Notes: generated from the sequence alone by a model not told the origin. A stretch of DNA of 64,000 nucleotides from Bacteroidales bacterium (GCA_015493525.1 WGCY01000001.1:1-64000); one strand, 5' to 3'; numbered from the stretch's first letter, positions 1-8,174 are shown. Numbers and translations are program-made.

Positions 1-2
1 AC

Positions 3-3000
3 ATGAAAAAATCATTTGAAAATTTCGTCAGGCGTCCTTTTTACTCTCTGGCCATTATCATTGTTTTGATAGCTACCGGTGCCTGGAGCCTGTATAAAAT
101 GCCCGTGGATTATTTTCCCGGAATTAATTATCCTTTGATTAACGTGGTAACGGAATATTCCGGAGTTTCTCCTCACGACATGGAGATTTTGGTAACACGG
201 CCCATAGAAGATGCATTGCAGGGCATTCGTGGTGTGAAGCGTACTTCCTCCGTAACTACCATGGGACATTCCGAAGTTACCGTGGAGTTTAGCGGTGCTT
301 ATTCTGTTATGGATGCGCGTCAACTCACTGCTGCAGCACTTTCTACCTTGTCAGGGCAACTTCCGCAGGGCCTTGTTCCGGTGATTGACAACCTCGGCAG
401 CCGGATGCAGCAGGTAATAGGGTTTACTTTTACCGATCCCAAAATACCTCCTTACAAATTGCGCGATATTATTCAATATCGTGTGAAGCCGGCACTTTTA
501 AGTCTGAAAAATATTTCCAGAATTGATGTGCTTGGAGGAGAACGGCCAGCCTTTATCGTGGAACCCAATGCACAAAAGCTTGGGTTACTTCATCTGAATT
601 TACAGGATGTGGCCAAGGTGTTGAAAGACAACAATATCATTGTCTCAGGCCGTTATCTCGAACGAAATTATTACGATGTGCCTATCCGCGGAAACTGCCA
701 GTACCAGACACTTTCTGATTTGCAAAACCTTAAAGTGGCTACACAAGACAACGGGCTTCCGGTACTGTTAAAAGATATAGCACAAATTAAAAAAGGTGGT
801 TTGCCCAAACACTACATGGTGCGTAGCGGGAAGTATCCTGCCGTGGCCTTGATGGTGCAGAAAACCGAAGGCTCAGGTTCCATAAAAGTGGCCAAATCAG
901 TACAGGAATCCTTGCAATCGCTCAAGAAATTACTGCCTGCCGGCACGCGGGTTCATAAATTTTATGATCAGTCGGAAGTTCTTGGCACTTCCATGTCGGG
1001 TGTTCGCGAGGAGATATACATGGGTGCCGTGCTGGCCATGTTGGTATTGTTACTTTTCCTCCGGCGATGGGCTCCCACGCTCATTGTCTCCATTACCATC
1101 CCGCTGGCTCTGATGTTTGCTGCAACCATTATGTATGCCATCAGTTATACGCTGAATATGATTACGTTGGCTGCTCTCACGTTGTCGCTGGGAATGGTGG
1201 TGGACGATTCGATTATTGTATTGGAAATCATAGAAAAATATCTTGAAAAAGGAAAATCGTTAATCGAATCTATCCGAAAAGGTGTAAGCGAAATTTTTGC
1301 TGCCGACCTGAATGGAACGCTCACCACGGTAATCGTTTTCCTCCCGTTGTTGTTTATTTCCGGGTACATGAAGGATATGATTACGCCTTTTGGTCTCACC
1401 ATCACGCTGACACTTCTTGGCTCTTTTCTGATTTCTATTACGGTGATTCCCGCACTGGTTTATTGGAAGGGAGGCTTGAAAGGTAAAAAGGTACAGGAGC
1501 CTGTATTTTTACAGAAATTCAAAACCATAAATGACCGGTTGCTTCATTTTTCATTGTCGCATAAAACATTGGTTGTGATAGTGTTGACATTGCTGTTTGT
1601 GGTGTGTGGCGGTTTGTTGCCTTTCACAAACAAGGCAGACATGCTTCCTCCCGTGGATGAAGGTGCTTTGTTGTTTGAGTATGTTATGCGCCCCGGGGTT
1701 TCGTTGAAAGAATCGGGGAAAGTAGAGGATGAGCTGATGCAGGTGATTCAACAAAATCCCAACGTGGATAATATTTATTTACGAATAGGTTCTCCTTCAG
1801 ACACTTATTACGTGGAGGGAGTAAACCGTGGTGAAATGTTTATTAAACTGGTGGATAAAAAGCACCGGACAGAAAATGTCACGCAACTGATAGACGGTTT
1901 TAAAAAGCAATTTGCTACTTTTGATGGGATTGTTATGCTGTATCACCAGCCTACGCAGGAAAATATTGATGAAAGTTTCAGCGGACTGCCCGCCTTTTTT
2001 GGCGTTTCTGTTACCGGTCCTAATCTTGACACACTGACCCGCCTCGCTTCTGTGGTGGAGAAAACAGCCGGAAAAACGGGTGATTTCAGTGATATTATTA
2101 ACAATTCCAAATATCTTGTTCCTCAGATAAATGTTACGCCTAACCGTGTGGAAATGTCCCGTTTTGGTGTGAGTGGCTTTGATTTGTACCGGGAACTGGC
2201 ACTGGCCTTCAGAGGTGAGGTGGTGGCCCGTTTTGTGAAAGAACAGATTCCGGTTTCGGTATTTTTACGGTTGCCTCCCGGCGACAGAAACAACCTGAAA
2301 AACCTGGAACACCTGGCCATACGCACATCCGGCGGGAAATATATTCCCTTATATCGCCTGGCGAAAATTAAAAGGGTTAACGCGTTGTCCTCTATCTCGC
2401 ACTTGAATGGTACACGCGAACTTACCGTGGTAGCGGATCCAGAAGGAAACCTTTTTGGAGCGGTTAAAAAACTAAAAACAAGCCTCGGCGATTTCTTGCC
2501 CAATGGTTACAGCCTGCAAATCCGCGGACAGTACCAGACACTGATAGAAACACTGAAATCTTTTTCTTTTGTAATTATTGTGGCCATCGTGCTCATTTAT
2601 CTCATTCTTTACCTGCAATTTAATTCGTTCTGGCAACCCTTCGTCATCCTGCTAAAGATTCCATTGGACTTTATCGGGGTTTTCATTGCTTTGTTGGTTA
2701 CCCATCAGCAACTCAATATCTCTGTTGCTTTGGGATTACTGACACTTATCGGGGTTTCTGTTAACAATGCTATTCTGTTGATAGACAAGGTAAACCGTCT
2801 GCGACTGGAGGAAAATTACAGCTTGCCGGAAGCACTCAAAGTGGCTGTTCATTTGCGGACGCGCCCCATTTTAATGACCGGGTTAACCACCATAATTGCT
2901 TTACTGCCTGCAGCCGTGGGGTTTGGCTCGGCCATTCATCAGCCTTTTGCCATCACCATCATCGGGGGTATGATAACGGGTATTATTTTCTCACTCAATA

Positions 3001-3071
3001 TCATCCCCATGCTTTACAGTGTTTTTGCCCGGAAGTTTGAGAAACAAAAGGTATGGGACTATAGCGGATAG
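3..3071 (+). CDS. RND-family efflux transporter permease subunit
   Basis: Inner-membrane pump of the AcrB/MexB type that exports small molecules using the proton gradient, normally with a periplasmic adaptor and an outer-membrane channel (not in view; they may lie to the left of the window). The 1022 residues have the usual layout: one N-terminal membrane helix with the family's MPVDYFPGI-type motif at residues 33-41, a large periplasmic loop, six helices, a second loop and six more helices. The TM4 motif GMVVDDSIIVLE (about residues 396-407) keeps both proton-relay aspartates. In the second half the motif reads GVSVNNAILL, with Asn where AcrB has its TM10 lysine. The start is two bases into the window and gives a normal N-terminus, so the gene looks complete. 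The substrate cannot be predicted. Confidence 0.93.
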   Translation: MKKSFENFVRRPFYSLAIIIVLIATGAWSLYKMPVDYFPGINYPLINVVTEYSGVSPHDMEILVTRPIEDALQGIRGVKRTSSVTTMGHSEVTVEFSGAYSVMDARQLTAAALSTLSGQLPQGLVPVIDNLGSRMQQVIGFTFTDPKIPPYKLRDIIQYRVKPALLSLKNISRIDVLGGERPAFIVEPNAQKLGLLHLNLQDVAKVLKDNNIIVSGRYLERNYYDVPIRGNCQYQTLSDLQNLKVATQDNGLPVLLKDIAQIKKGGLPKHYMVRSGKYPAVALMVQKTEGSGSIKVAKSVQESLQSLKKLLPAGTRVHKFYDQSEVLGTSMSGVREEIYMGAVLAMLVLLLFLRRWAPTLIVSITIPLALMFAATIMYAISYTLNMITLAALTLSLGMVVDDSIIVLEIIEKYLEKGKSLIESIRKGVSEIFAADLNGTLTTVIVFLPLLFISGYMKDMITPFGLTITLTLLGSFLISITVIPALVYWKGGLKGKKVQEPVFLQKFKTINDRLLHFSLSHKTLVVIVLTLLFVVCGGLLPFTNKADMLPPVDEGALLFEYVMRPGVSLKESGKVEDELMQVIQQNPNVDNIYLRIGSPSDTYYVEGVNRGEMFIKLVDKKHRTENVTQLIDGFKKQFATFDGIVMLYHQPTQENIDESFSGLPAFFGVSVTGPNLDTLTRLASVVEKTAGKTGDFSDIINNSKYLVPQINVTPNRVEMSRFGVSGFDLYRELALAFRGEVVARFVKEQIPVSVFLRLPPGDRNNLKNLEHLAIRTSGGKYIPLYRLAKIKRVNALSSISHLNGTRELTVVADPEGNLFGAVKKLKTSLGDFLPNGYSLQIRGQYQTLIETLKSFSFVIIVAIVLIYLILYLQFNSFWQPFVILLKIPLDFIGVFIALLVTHQQLNISVALGLLTLIGVSVNNAILLIDKVNRLRLEENYSLPEALKVAVHLRTRPILMTGLTTIIALLPAAVGFGSAIHQPFAITIIGGMITGIIFSLNIIPMLYSVFARKFEKQKVWDYSG

Positions 3072-3127
3072 TGCGGTTGCCACCCAAAAGAATCTTCGTT
3101 TTCAGGGTTCGGGGAATAAGTAATCGC

Positions 3128-3135
3128 TATCTTTG
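3128..3135 (+). promoter_or_regulatory. Candidate -7 box for rdgB
   Basis: TATCTTTG matches the Bacteroidota sigma -7 consensus TAnnTTTG and lies 29 bases before the rdgB ATG. No clear -33 TTTG was seen. Confidence 0.5.
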
Positions 3136-3164
3136 CGGGATATTTTATCCAGGTAAATTTCGTT

Positions 3165-3743
3165 ATGAAAAAGATTGTTTTTGCTACCAATAACACTCAT
3201 AAGCTGCGGGAGGCCAGGGCTTTGCTGGGGCGGCAGTTTGAGATTGTGTCGCTGGAGGAACTTGGTTTTGAAGGGGATATTCCGGAAACGGGTACCACGC
3301 TGGCAGAGAATGCTTCGCAAAAGGCACATTTTATTTATGACCGTTATGGCGTGGATTGTTTTGCCGATGACACCGGATTGGAAGTGGATGCATTGGGCGG
3401 TGCACCGGGGGTGTATTCGGCCCGTTATGCCGGCGAAAAGGCGACCTATGACGAGAATGTAACGAAACTTTTGGGCGAATTGGAAGGAAAACAGGAGCGG
3501 TCGGCCCGTTTCAAGACGGTGGTTTCCCTGCTGCTGAACAGTGAAGAGCATCTGTTTGAGGGAATGGTTGAAGGACAGATTCTCCCAAGACGTACGGGTA
3601 GCGATGGCTTTGGTTATGACCCGGTGTTTCAGCCGGTGGGCTATCAGGAAACTTTTGCACAAATGAATTCGGAGTTGAAAAACAGCATCAGCCACAGGGG
3701 AATGGCCATGAGAAAGCTGGTTGCCTTTTTGAAAGAGCGGTAA
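3165..3743 (+). CDS. rdgB: XTP/dITP diphosphatase (RdgB/HAM1 family)
   Basis: Hydrolyses non-canonical purine triphosphates (dITP, XTP) to monophosphates and so keeps them out of DNA and RNA. The 192 residues are the normal family length. Visible motifs are the N-terminal FATNNTHKLREA (substrate-binding T/SxxNxxK signature, residues 5-16), FADDTGLEVDALGGAPGVYSARYAG (metal-binding Asp pair, about residues 66-90) and GSDGFGYDPVF near the C-terminus. It is preceded by its own -7 box, so it is probably transcribed separately from the efflux gene. Confidence 0.96.
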   Translation: MKKIVFATNNTHKLREARALLGRQFEIVSLEELGFEGDIPETGTTLAENASQKAHFIYDRYGVDCFADDTGLEVDALGGAPGVYSARYAGEKATYDENVTKLLGELEGKQERSARFKTVVSLLLNSEEHLFEGMVEGQILPRRTGSDGFGYDPVFQPVGYQETFAQMNSELKNSISHRGMAMRKLVAFLKER

Positions 3744-3773
3744 CCGGAGGCTACCCGGCTTTTATTCAGGTTA

Positions 3774-4553
3774 TTAGTATTTGTTGAACCTTTTTCCCAT
3801 TGAGAAAGAGAGATAGAGTGTGGGATAAACAAGGGTGTTTTTCTGGCCCGACATGATGGTTACGCTTCCGGGAATCACATCCAGCGTGGCACCCACTTCC
3901 AGGGCTTTCACTTTTGTTTGTAATTTCCCAAACTCAAAATTCAGCCCGATTTTCCCATAAAACCCGGGATGAAAAGTCATTTCACCAAATCCTTTGGTAA
4001 AAGGTGCCCGTCCGTAAATGTCGTCCCAGGTATTGTTTCCCGGGTTAAATTTCTCCGTCCGGGTTTCGTAAGTGTATTTGCCGGGGCTAACTTCATGGTA
4101 ATAAATAACGTACAGATAGTAGGGCTTGGCCAGGCCCAGGGTTATTCCGGCCCCGTAGGTAAGCCGTACCTCCACACCTCCGGAATAAGGTTTTTGGTTG
4201 AGCTGTTTTTTCCAGGAGATGCCTGCACGCAGGAAAAACAGGTCGTTTAATTTTCCGTAAACATATCTTTTGGCATAAGGATAATAGGGGTTGAGCAACC
4301 TGATTTGCTTGTAAGAATACATATAGGTGCCTTCAAATTCCCACAAACGGGTTTTGAAAATAGAGAGCCGTTTTCCGGTTTTATATTTAATCCCGTATCC
4401 AAGGTTGGTAACCACAATACTGATGGTATGTATTCTGTTGTATAGGATTTGGTTGGCAATGCTGTCGGGGACTTCTGTATCGAACTGGCTGAAAGCGGGG
4501 GAAATCTGTGCTACTAATAAAAGCAGAAAAAAGTATTTTAAAAGTCGCTTCAT
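3774..4553 (-). CDS. Putative outer-membrane beta-barrel protein
   Basis: A 259-residue secreted protein of unknown function. The chosen start gives a standard signal peptide (MKRLLKYFFLLLLVAQ, then cleavage near SPAFSQ); an in-frame ATG ten codons upstream would bury it. The mature part alternates polar and hydrophobic residues and is rich in Tyr, Gly and Lys, with repeated strand-like segments and an aromatic C-terminus, as in small outer-membrane barrels of Bacteroidota. No catalytic motif is visible. It converges with rdgB. Cell location is inferred from sequence character only. Confidence 0.7.
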   Translation of the reverse strand: MKRLLKYFFLLLLVAQISPAFSQFDTEVPDSIANQILYNRIHTISIVVTNLGYGIKYKTGKRLSIFKTRLWEFEGTYMYSYKQIRLLNPYYPYAKRYVYGKLNDLFFLRAGISWKKQLNQKPYSGGVEVRLTYGAGITLGLAKPYYLYVIYYHEVSPGKYTYETRTEKFNPGNNTWDDIYGRAPFTKGFGEMTFHPGFYGKIGLNFEFGKLQTKVKALEVGATLDVIPGSVTIMSGQKNTLVYPTLYLSFSMGKRFNKY

Positions 4554-4645
4554 TATTCCGGTTAGCTGATTTTGAAAGGCCAAATATAAACAAACCTAAT
4601 CAGCTGAAGTAATGGAGGCTGAAATTTTATTTCTTACACCAATGG

Positions 4646-4774
4646 CTAATATTTTACATCTATTTGGTACTTGTGTACATTACTGTATGAAGAACAGTTA
4701 CTTGTAGTAGAACAGGAAGAAAATAGCATGGCAATAAAGAGAAAGGCAGAAAGGATAATCATTAATTTTTTCAT
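4646..4774 (-). CDS. Small lipoprotein, 42 residues
   Basis: A short gene with a complete lipoprotein signal: MKKLMIILSAFLFIAMLFSS followed by Cys-21, leaving a 22-residue mature peptide rich in Ser, Thr and Asn with a second Cys. A -7 box (TACTTTTG) lies 27 bases upstream of the ATG on the same strand, which makes real expression likely. Very small lipoproteins of this kind are common and mostly uncharacterised in Bacteroidota. No function can be assigned. It fills most of the gap between the outer-membrane protein gene and ung. Confidence 0.6.
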   Translation of the reverse strand: MKKLMIILSAFLFIAMLFSSCSTTSNCSSYSNVHKYQIDVKY

Positions 4775-4801
4775 AACTTGCAAACGATTTATAGAATAGT
4801 A

Positions 4802-4809
4802 CAAAAGTA
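4802..4809 (-). promoter_or_regulatory. Candidate -7 box for the small lipoprotein
   Basis: CAAAAGTA on the + strand reads TACTTTTG on the - strand, an exact TAnnTTTG match, 27 bases before the lipoprotein ATG. Confidence 0.5.
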
Positions 4810-4868
4810 AGACAGATTTTGTTAAGATAACATACCTTTTTTAATTTTATTGTTTAAAAATAAAAATT

Positions 4869-5585
4869 ATGGCAGGACAACCTGCACCGAAAATTGAGGA
4901 GAGTTGGCAATTGGCTTTGTCAGAGGAATTTGATGCGGAATATTTTGCGGAATTAAAAGAATTTTTACATAAGGAGGTGGCCACGCAAACTATTTATCCC
5001 CCCGGAAAACTTATCTTTTCGGCTTTTAACCTGACACCGCTGACGGCAGTGCGAGTGGTGATTATTGGCCAGGATCCCTATCATGGTGCCGGACAGGCGC
5101 AGGGATTGGCTTTTTCTGTTTCCGATGGTATGCGTATCCCGCCTTCGCTGCAGAATATTTATAAAGAATTACATCAGGATTTGGGCATTCCCATTCCGGC
5201 TTCTGGAAATTTAGAGAAGTGGGCACGGCAGGGCGTGCTGTTGCTCAATGCTACGCTGACCGTGCGTGCCGGGCAGGCCGGTTCGCATCAGGGGAGGGGA
5301 TGGGAACAGTTTACCAACGAGGCGATACGGGCAATCTCCGATTTGCGTGCCGGCATTGTATTTTTGTTGTGGGGAAGATTTGCACAGGAAAAGGCAGCAC
5401 TTATTGATACGTCCAAACATTTTATCCTGAAAGCTGCCCATCCATCGCCTTTCTCGGCCCACAAAGGTTTCTTCGGCTGTCGTCATTTCTCAAAGACCAA
5501 TGAGATACTGCGTGCCAACGGCATGGGCGAAATAGACTGGAACCCGGTGGGGGAGATATTTTCAGAGCCCGTTTCCGAAAAGTGA
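4869..5585 (+). CDS. ung: Uracil-DNA glycosylase, family 1
   Basis: Removes uracil from DNA to start base-excision repair. The 238 residues contain the family-1 catalytic motif GQDPYH with the water-activating Asp-69, followed by GLAFSV, and the DNA-intercalation motif HPSPFSA with His-191. The length and the AHKGFFGCRHFSKTN segment are typical. The ATG has no Shine-Dalgarno sequence, as is normal for this group. It ends 14 bases from the end of the convergent ketosynthase gene. Confidence 0.97.
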   Translation: MAGQPAPKIEESWQLALSEEFDAEYFAELKEFLHKEVATQTIYPPGKLIFSAFNLTPLTAVRVVIIGQDPYHGAGQAQGLAFSVSDGMRIPPSLQNIYKELHQDLGIPIPASGNLEKWARQGVLLLNATLTVRAGQAGSHQGRGWEQFTNEAIRAISDLRAGIVFLLWGRFAQEKAALIDTSKHFILKAAHPSPFSAHKGFFGCRHFSKTNEILRANGMGEIDWNPVGEIFSEPVSEK

Positions 5586-5599
5586 ACCAATAACTATTT

Positions 5600-6685
5600 T
5601 TATTCCTCAGGAAACCGGTAAACAATGGCGTTTATGTTGAGCCCGGCACCAACAGAGGCAAAGACAACCTGGTCTCCCGATGTTATTTGCTGCCCTTCCA
5701 TTTCCTTTTTCAGGATAATGTCGAGCAGTGTGGGGACCGTCGCTACAGAACTGTTGCCCAACCACGAAATGGTCATGGGAACCATCTCTTTAGGGTAGCT
5801 TTTCATGCCATAAAGGCGGAAAAGCCGTGTAACAATGGCTTCGTCCATCTTTTCGTTGGCCTGATGAATAAGGATTTTTTGGATGTCGTGGATGTCGAGG
5901 CCGGCTTTGTCAAGGCTTTCTTTTACCGTGGAAGGCACATTGGTCAGGGCGTAGTTGTATAATTTTCGGCCGTACATTTTCAGGTAAACTTCGTTTCCGG
6001 TATATTTCGGGTCGTAGGATTTGTCCATCCACAGCTCAAAGGCATGTTCAACGGTGTCGGAACGGGTAACATGCGACAATATTCCGACCGGTGTTTCACT
6101 TTCAACCGCTTCTATGATGGTAGCTCCGGCACCATCGGCATAAATCATGCTGTCGCGGTCGTGGGGATCGCAGATACGCGAGAGGGTGTCGGCACCAATA
6201 ATCAATGCACGGGAGGCATCCCCTGATTTCAGGAAGTAGTTGGCATGAATCATTCCCTGCACCCAGCCCGGACAGCCAAAAGGCAGGTCGTAGGCCACCG
6301 TTTTGGGGTTTATGATGCCCAGCTTGTGTTTGACGCGGGAAGCCAGTGCCGGAACCAGGTCGGTATGGCGGTTGTGTGCCGGCACATCGCCAAAGTTATG
6401 GGCAAAAATAATGTAATCAAGGCTTTCAGGATCAATGCCGGAAGATTCCAATGCGTCTTTGGCGGCGAAAAAACCCATGTCGGAGGCCACAAGGTCATCG
6501 GTAACATACCGCCGTTCTTTTATGCCTGTAATATTGACGAATTTCTCGACAATCTCCAGGGTATCCGTTTCAAATTTCTCTCCTTTTTCGTCGTAAAATT
6601 TTGCGTTCAGAAAATCATTGTTACGGACAATTTGTGTGGGGATATATTTCCCGGTGCCTTTGATGACAGAATAACGTTGTTTCAT
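5600..6685 (-). CDS. 3-oxoacyl-ACP synthase III family protein (FabH-like)
   Basis: A thiolase-fold condensing enzyme of 361 residues. The active-site triad can be read directly: Cys-138 in FGCPGW, His in ILIHQAN (about residue 273) and Asn in GNSSVA (about residue 311). It is about 40 residues longer than typical FabH, with the extra length before the Cys, as in the second ketosynthase-III paralogue of many Bacteroidota. It could start fatty-acid synthesis or make a specialised ketone or lipid. It has no fab neighbours, so the exact substrate is uncertain. The damaged left end of the CRISPR array begins 132 bases upstream of its start. Confidence 0.88.
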   Translation of the reverse strand: MKQRYSVIKGTGKYIPTQIVRNNDFLNAKFYDEKGEKFETDTLEIVEKFVNITGIKERRYVTDDLVASDMGFFAAKDALESSGIDPESLDYIIFAHNFGDVPAHNRHTDLVPALASRVKHKLGIINPKTVAYDLPFGCPGWVQGMIHANYFLKSGDASRALIIGADTLSRICDPHDRDSMIYADGAGATIIEAVESETPVGILSHVTRSDTVEHAFELWMDKSYDPKYTGNEVYLKMYGRKLYNYALTNVPSTVKESLDKAGLDIHDIQKILIHQANEKMDEAIVTRLFRLYGMKSYPKEMVPMTISWLGNSSVATVPTLLDIILKKEMEGQQITSGDQVVFASVGAGLNINAIVYRFPEE

Positions 6686-6817
6686 GATTTGATAACTTGT
6701 TTACCGGAGAACAAATAAAAGGATTTTTTCTAAGTAATACGAGAATTCTCCTTTAAAAATTATGAACCGCCTTTTCTGTCCGGCTTTAAACTTGAAGACA
6801 CGGACAGGAAAGTCAGC

Positions 6818-6918
6818 GTTGTGAGATTTGTATCTTTGACATGATAAACACAACGATAAGTGATACAGAGTGGCTGATAGGGGGGTGTGAATTGCTTTCG
6901 ATTTGTATCTTTGATATG
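6818..6918 (+). CRISPR. Decayed left end of the CRISPR array (two damaged repeats, one spacer)
   Basis: Positions 6818-6854 match the array repeat except for a clean loss of nine internal bases (ATTGCTTTC), giving 37 bp instead of 46. Positions 6855-6883/4 are a spacer of 29-30 bp. Positions 6884-6918 match repeat bases 1-35 with a changed or missing base near the 5' end and one C-to-T change (GATATG for GACATG), and then homology stops abruptly where the cassette begins. The missing repeat end is found at 8134. The strand and orientation match the main array. Confidence 0.9.
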
Positions 6919-6963
6919 TTACCAACCATGTTGAAAAAGAAAATCGTGCATCATAAAAATGAT

Positions 6964-6971
6964 TAATTTTG
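6964..6971 (+). promoter_or_regulatory. Candidate -7 box inside the cassette
   Basis: TAATTTTG matches TAnnTTTG and lies 24 bases before the nuclease ATG. It is in AT-rich sequence, so a chance match is possible. The other candidate promoter is the TATCTTTG box at 6906-6913 in the interrupted CRISPR repeat. Confidence 0.35.
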
Positions 6972-6995
6972 AATTTTTACCGTTAAAATAATCGA

Positions 6996-8006
6996 ATGAT
7001 TAGCAAAGATTACAAAAGAACACTTGAATTGATAAAACTTGAAATCCAAACTGCAAGATTTCAAGTTGTAAGAACTATCACAAAAGAACATATTGAACTT
7101 TATTGGAAGATAGGAAAAATAATTTTAGAAAAACAAAAAGAACAAGGTTGGGGAAAATCAGTAGTTGAAAAAATATCAACTGACCTTCAAAAAGATTTCC
7201 CGGAAAGTAGTGGATATTCCGCAAGAAATCTTTGGGACATGAGGCGGTTTTATTCCCGTTATTCATCCAATGAAAAACTGCGACAGCTTGTCGCAGAAAT
7301 TCCATGGGGACAAAATTTGTTAATACTTACAAAAATAAAAGACGATAAAGAGGCTGAATATTATCTAAAAGCAACGAAAGAATATGGTTGGAGCAGAAAC
7401 GTTTTATTAAATCAAATTAAGGCAGATGCATACACAAGGGCATTATCTGAGAACAAAACCCATAATTTTCAAACAGCACTTCCTGAATATCTCTCAGAAC
7501 AAGCAGACGAAGCCATAAAAAGTGAATATAACCTTGAATTCCTTGGACTAAAAGAAAGAGTAAAAGAGCGGGAACTTGAAAACAAAATGATTGAAAAAAT
7601 CCGTGATGTAATCATGGAATTTGGTGCTGGGTTTGCTTTTCTTGGAAATCAGTTCAAATTAAAATTAGGAGATAAAGAGTACTTCATTGACCTTTTATTT
7701 TATCATCGGAAACTACAGTGTCTTGTCGCTGTCGAACTAAAAGTTGGAGAATTTAAACCAGAATATGCAGGAAAATTGAATTTCTACCTTGAAGTTTTAG
7801 ATAATACGGAAAAAACAGAAAGTGAAAATCCATCAATTGGAATTTTACTTTGTGCGGAGAAAAACACATTAGAAGTTGAATACGCACTTAGAACGACAAA
7901 TAAACCAATTGGGGTTGCAGAATATCAATTGACAAAAGATTTACCAAAGAAGTACAAAAAATATTTACCAAACAATAAAGTAATAATTGAAAAACTTAAA
8001 GAGTAA
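6996..8006 (+). CDS. DUF1016/YhcG-type PD-(D/E)XK nuclease
   Basis: A 336-residue protein with the DUF1016 architecture: an N-terminal helical domain (about residues 10-150, with the family's WKIGKIILEKQ and SARNLWDMRRFY segments) and a C-terminal YhcG-type nuclease domain (about 175-330). The nuclease core is visible as Asp-232 in YFIDLLFYH and Glu-247/Lys-249 in VELKVGEF, so the active site looks intact. Proteins of this family often travel near restriction systems or mobile elements, but their biological role is not firmly established. Here the gene is the only one in a cassette lodged inside a CRISPR repeat. Its AT-rich codons differ from the flanking housekeeping genes, which supports transfer. 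The ATG chosen follows a 77-base leader within the cassette. Confidence 0.9.
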   Translation: MISKDYKRTLELIKLEIQTARFQVVRTITKEHIELYWKIGKIILEKQKEQGWGKSVVEKISTDLQKDFPESSGYSARNLWDMRRFYSRYSSNEKLRQLVAEIPWGQNLLILTKIKDDKEAEYYLKATKEYGWSRNVLLNQIKADAYTRALSENKTHNFQTALPEYLSEQADEAIKSEYNLEFLGLKERVKERELENKMIEKIRDVIMEFGAGFAFLGNQFKLKLGDKEYFIDLLFYHRKLQCLVAVELKVGEFKPEYAGKLNFYLEVLDNTEKTESENPSIGILLCAEKNTLEVEYALRTTNKPIGVAEYQLTKDLPKKYKKYLPNNKVIIEKLKE

Positions 8007-8011
8007 AACAC

Positions 8012-8133
8012 GGTTGGTAACATCGGCTCATAGTGCATACCGCAATTAGTTGTAGATAAGATGATTAAACATTAAATGAACATACCGGAAATTATAACAT
8101 TGAAATTGCGGCACGCACCATAGCCGCGGAGCG
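8012..8133 (+). repeat. attC-like folded recombination site (cassette 3' end)
   Basis: The outer arm GGTTGGTAAC (8012-8021) pairs perfectly with GTTACCAACC at 6918-6927, the cassette's other end. Inside it, 8024-8046 pairs with 8105-8126. The pairing has a run of seven (CCGCAAT with ATTGCGG), further blocks, three mismatches and one unpaired base (C-8029). The unpaired spacers are 2 and 6 bases and the terminal loop is 58 bases (8047-8104). Paired outer boxes ending in AAC/GTT, unequal spacers, an extrahelical base and a variable loop are the marks of integron attC sites. The outer boxes do not fit the strict RYYYAAC/GTTRRRY consensus, so a different ssDNA-type recombination site remains possible. 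Confidence 0.7.
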
Positions 8134-8174
8134 ATAAACCCAACGGCACTTCAATTGTATTTACCGGGGTTACA
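8134..8174 (+). CRISPR. Displaced 3' end of the interrupted repeat plus one 30-bp spacer
   Basis: ATAAACCCAAC (8134-8144) matches the last 11 bases of the array repeat with one change. It is followed by exactly 30 bases (8145-8174), the array's fixed spacer length, and then the first intact repeat at 8175. Together with 6884-6918 it reconstitutes one 46-bp repeat, showing that the cassette landed within a pre-existing array. Confidence 0.9.

Larger units (their letters stand above)
6919..8133 (+). mobile_element. Integron-type gene cassette inserted in a CRISPR repeat
   Basis: A 1215-bp insert splits one 46-bp repeat between its bases 35 and 36, with no target duplication. It holds a single gene reading left to right, followed by a long imperfect palindrome. 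Its first bases TTACCAACC, together with the preceding G, are the exact complement of GGTTGGTAAC at 8012-8021, so the joined ends of the excised circle would form one folded attC-like site of about 131 bases. The junctions read G|TT on the left and G|AT on the right, as expected when an integron integrase inserts a cassette at a secondary GAT site. No transposase or integrase is present inside. The insert is visibly more AT-rich than its neighbours. The attC interpretation is inference; the insert boundaries are read directly. Confidence 0.82.

Noticed and set aside
6818-6854. The shortened repeat as a tracrRNA anti-repeat
   Set aside because: It has the same sense as the array repeats, not the complement. 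The true anti-repeat is at 15082.
6919-8133. An insertion sequence or transposon around the DUF1016 gene
   Set aside because: There is no transposase, no target duplication and no pair of terminal inverted repeats at the two outer ends; the short complementary sequence on the right lies 112 bases inside the end.
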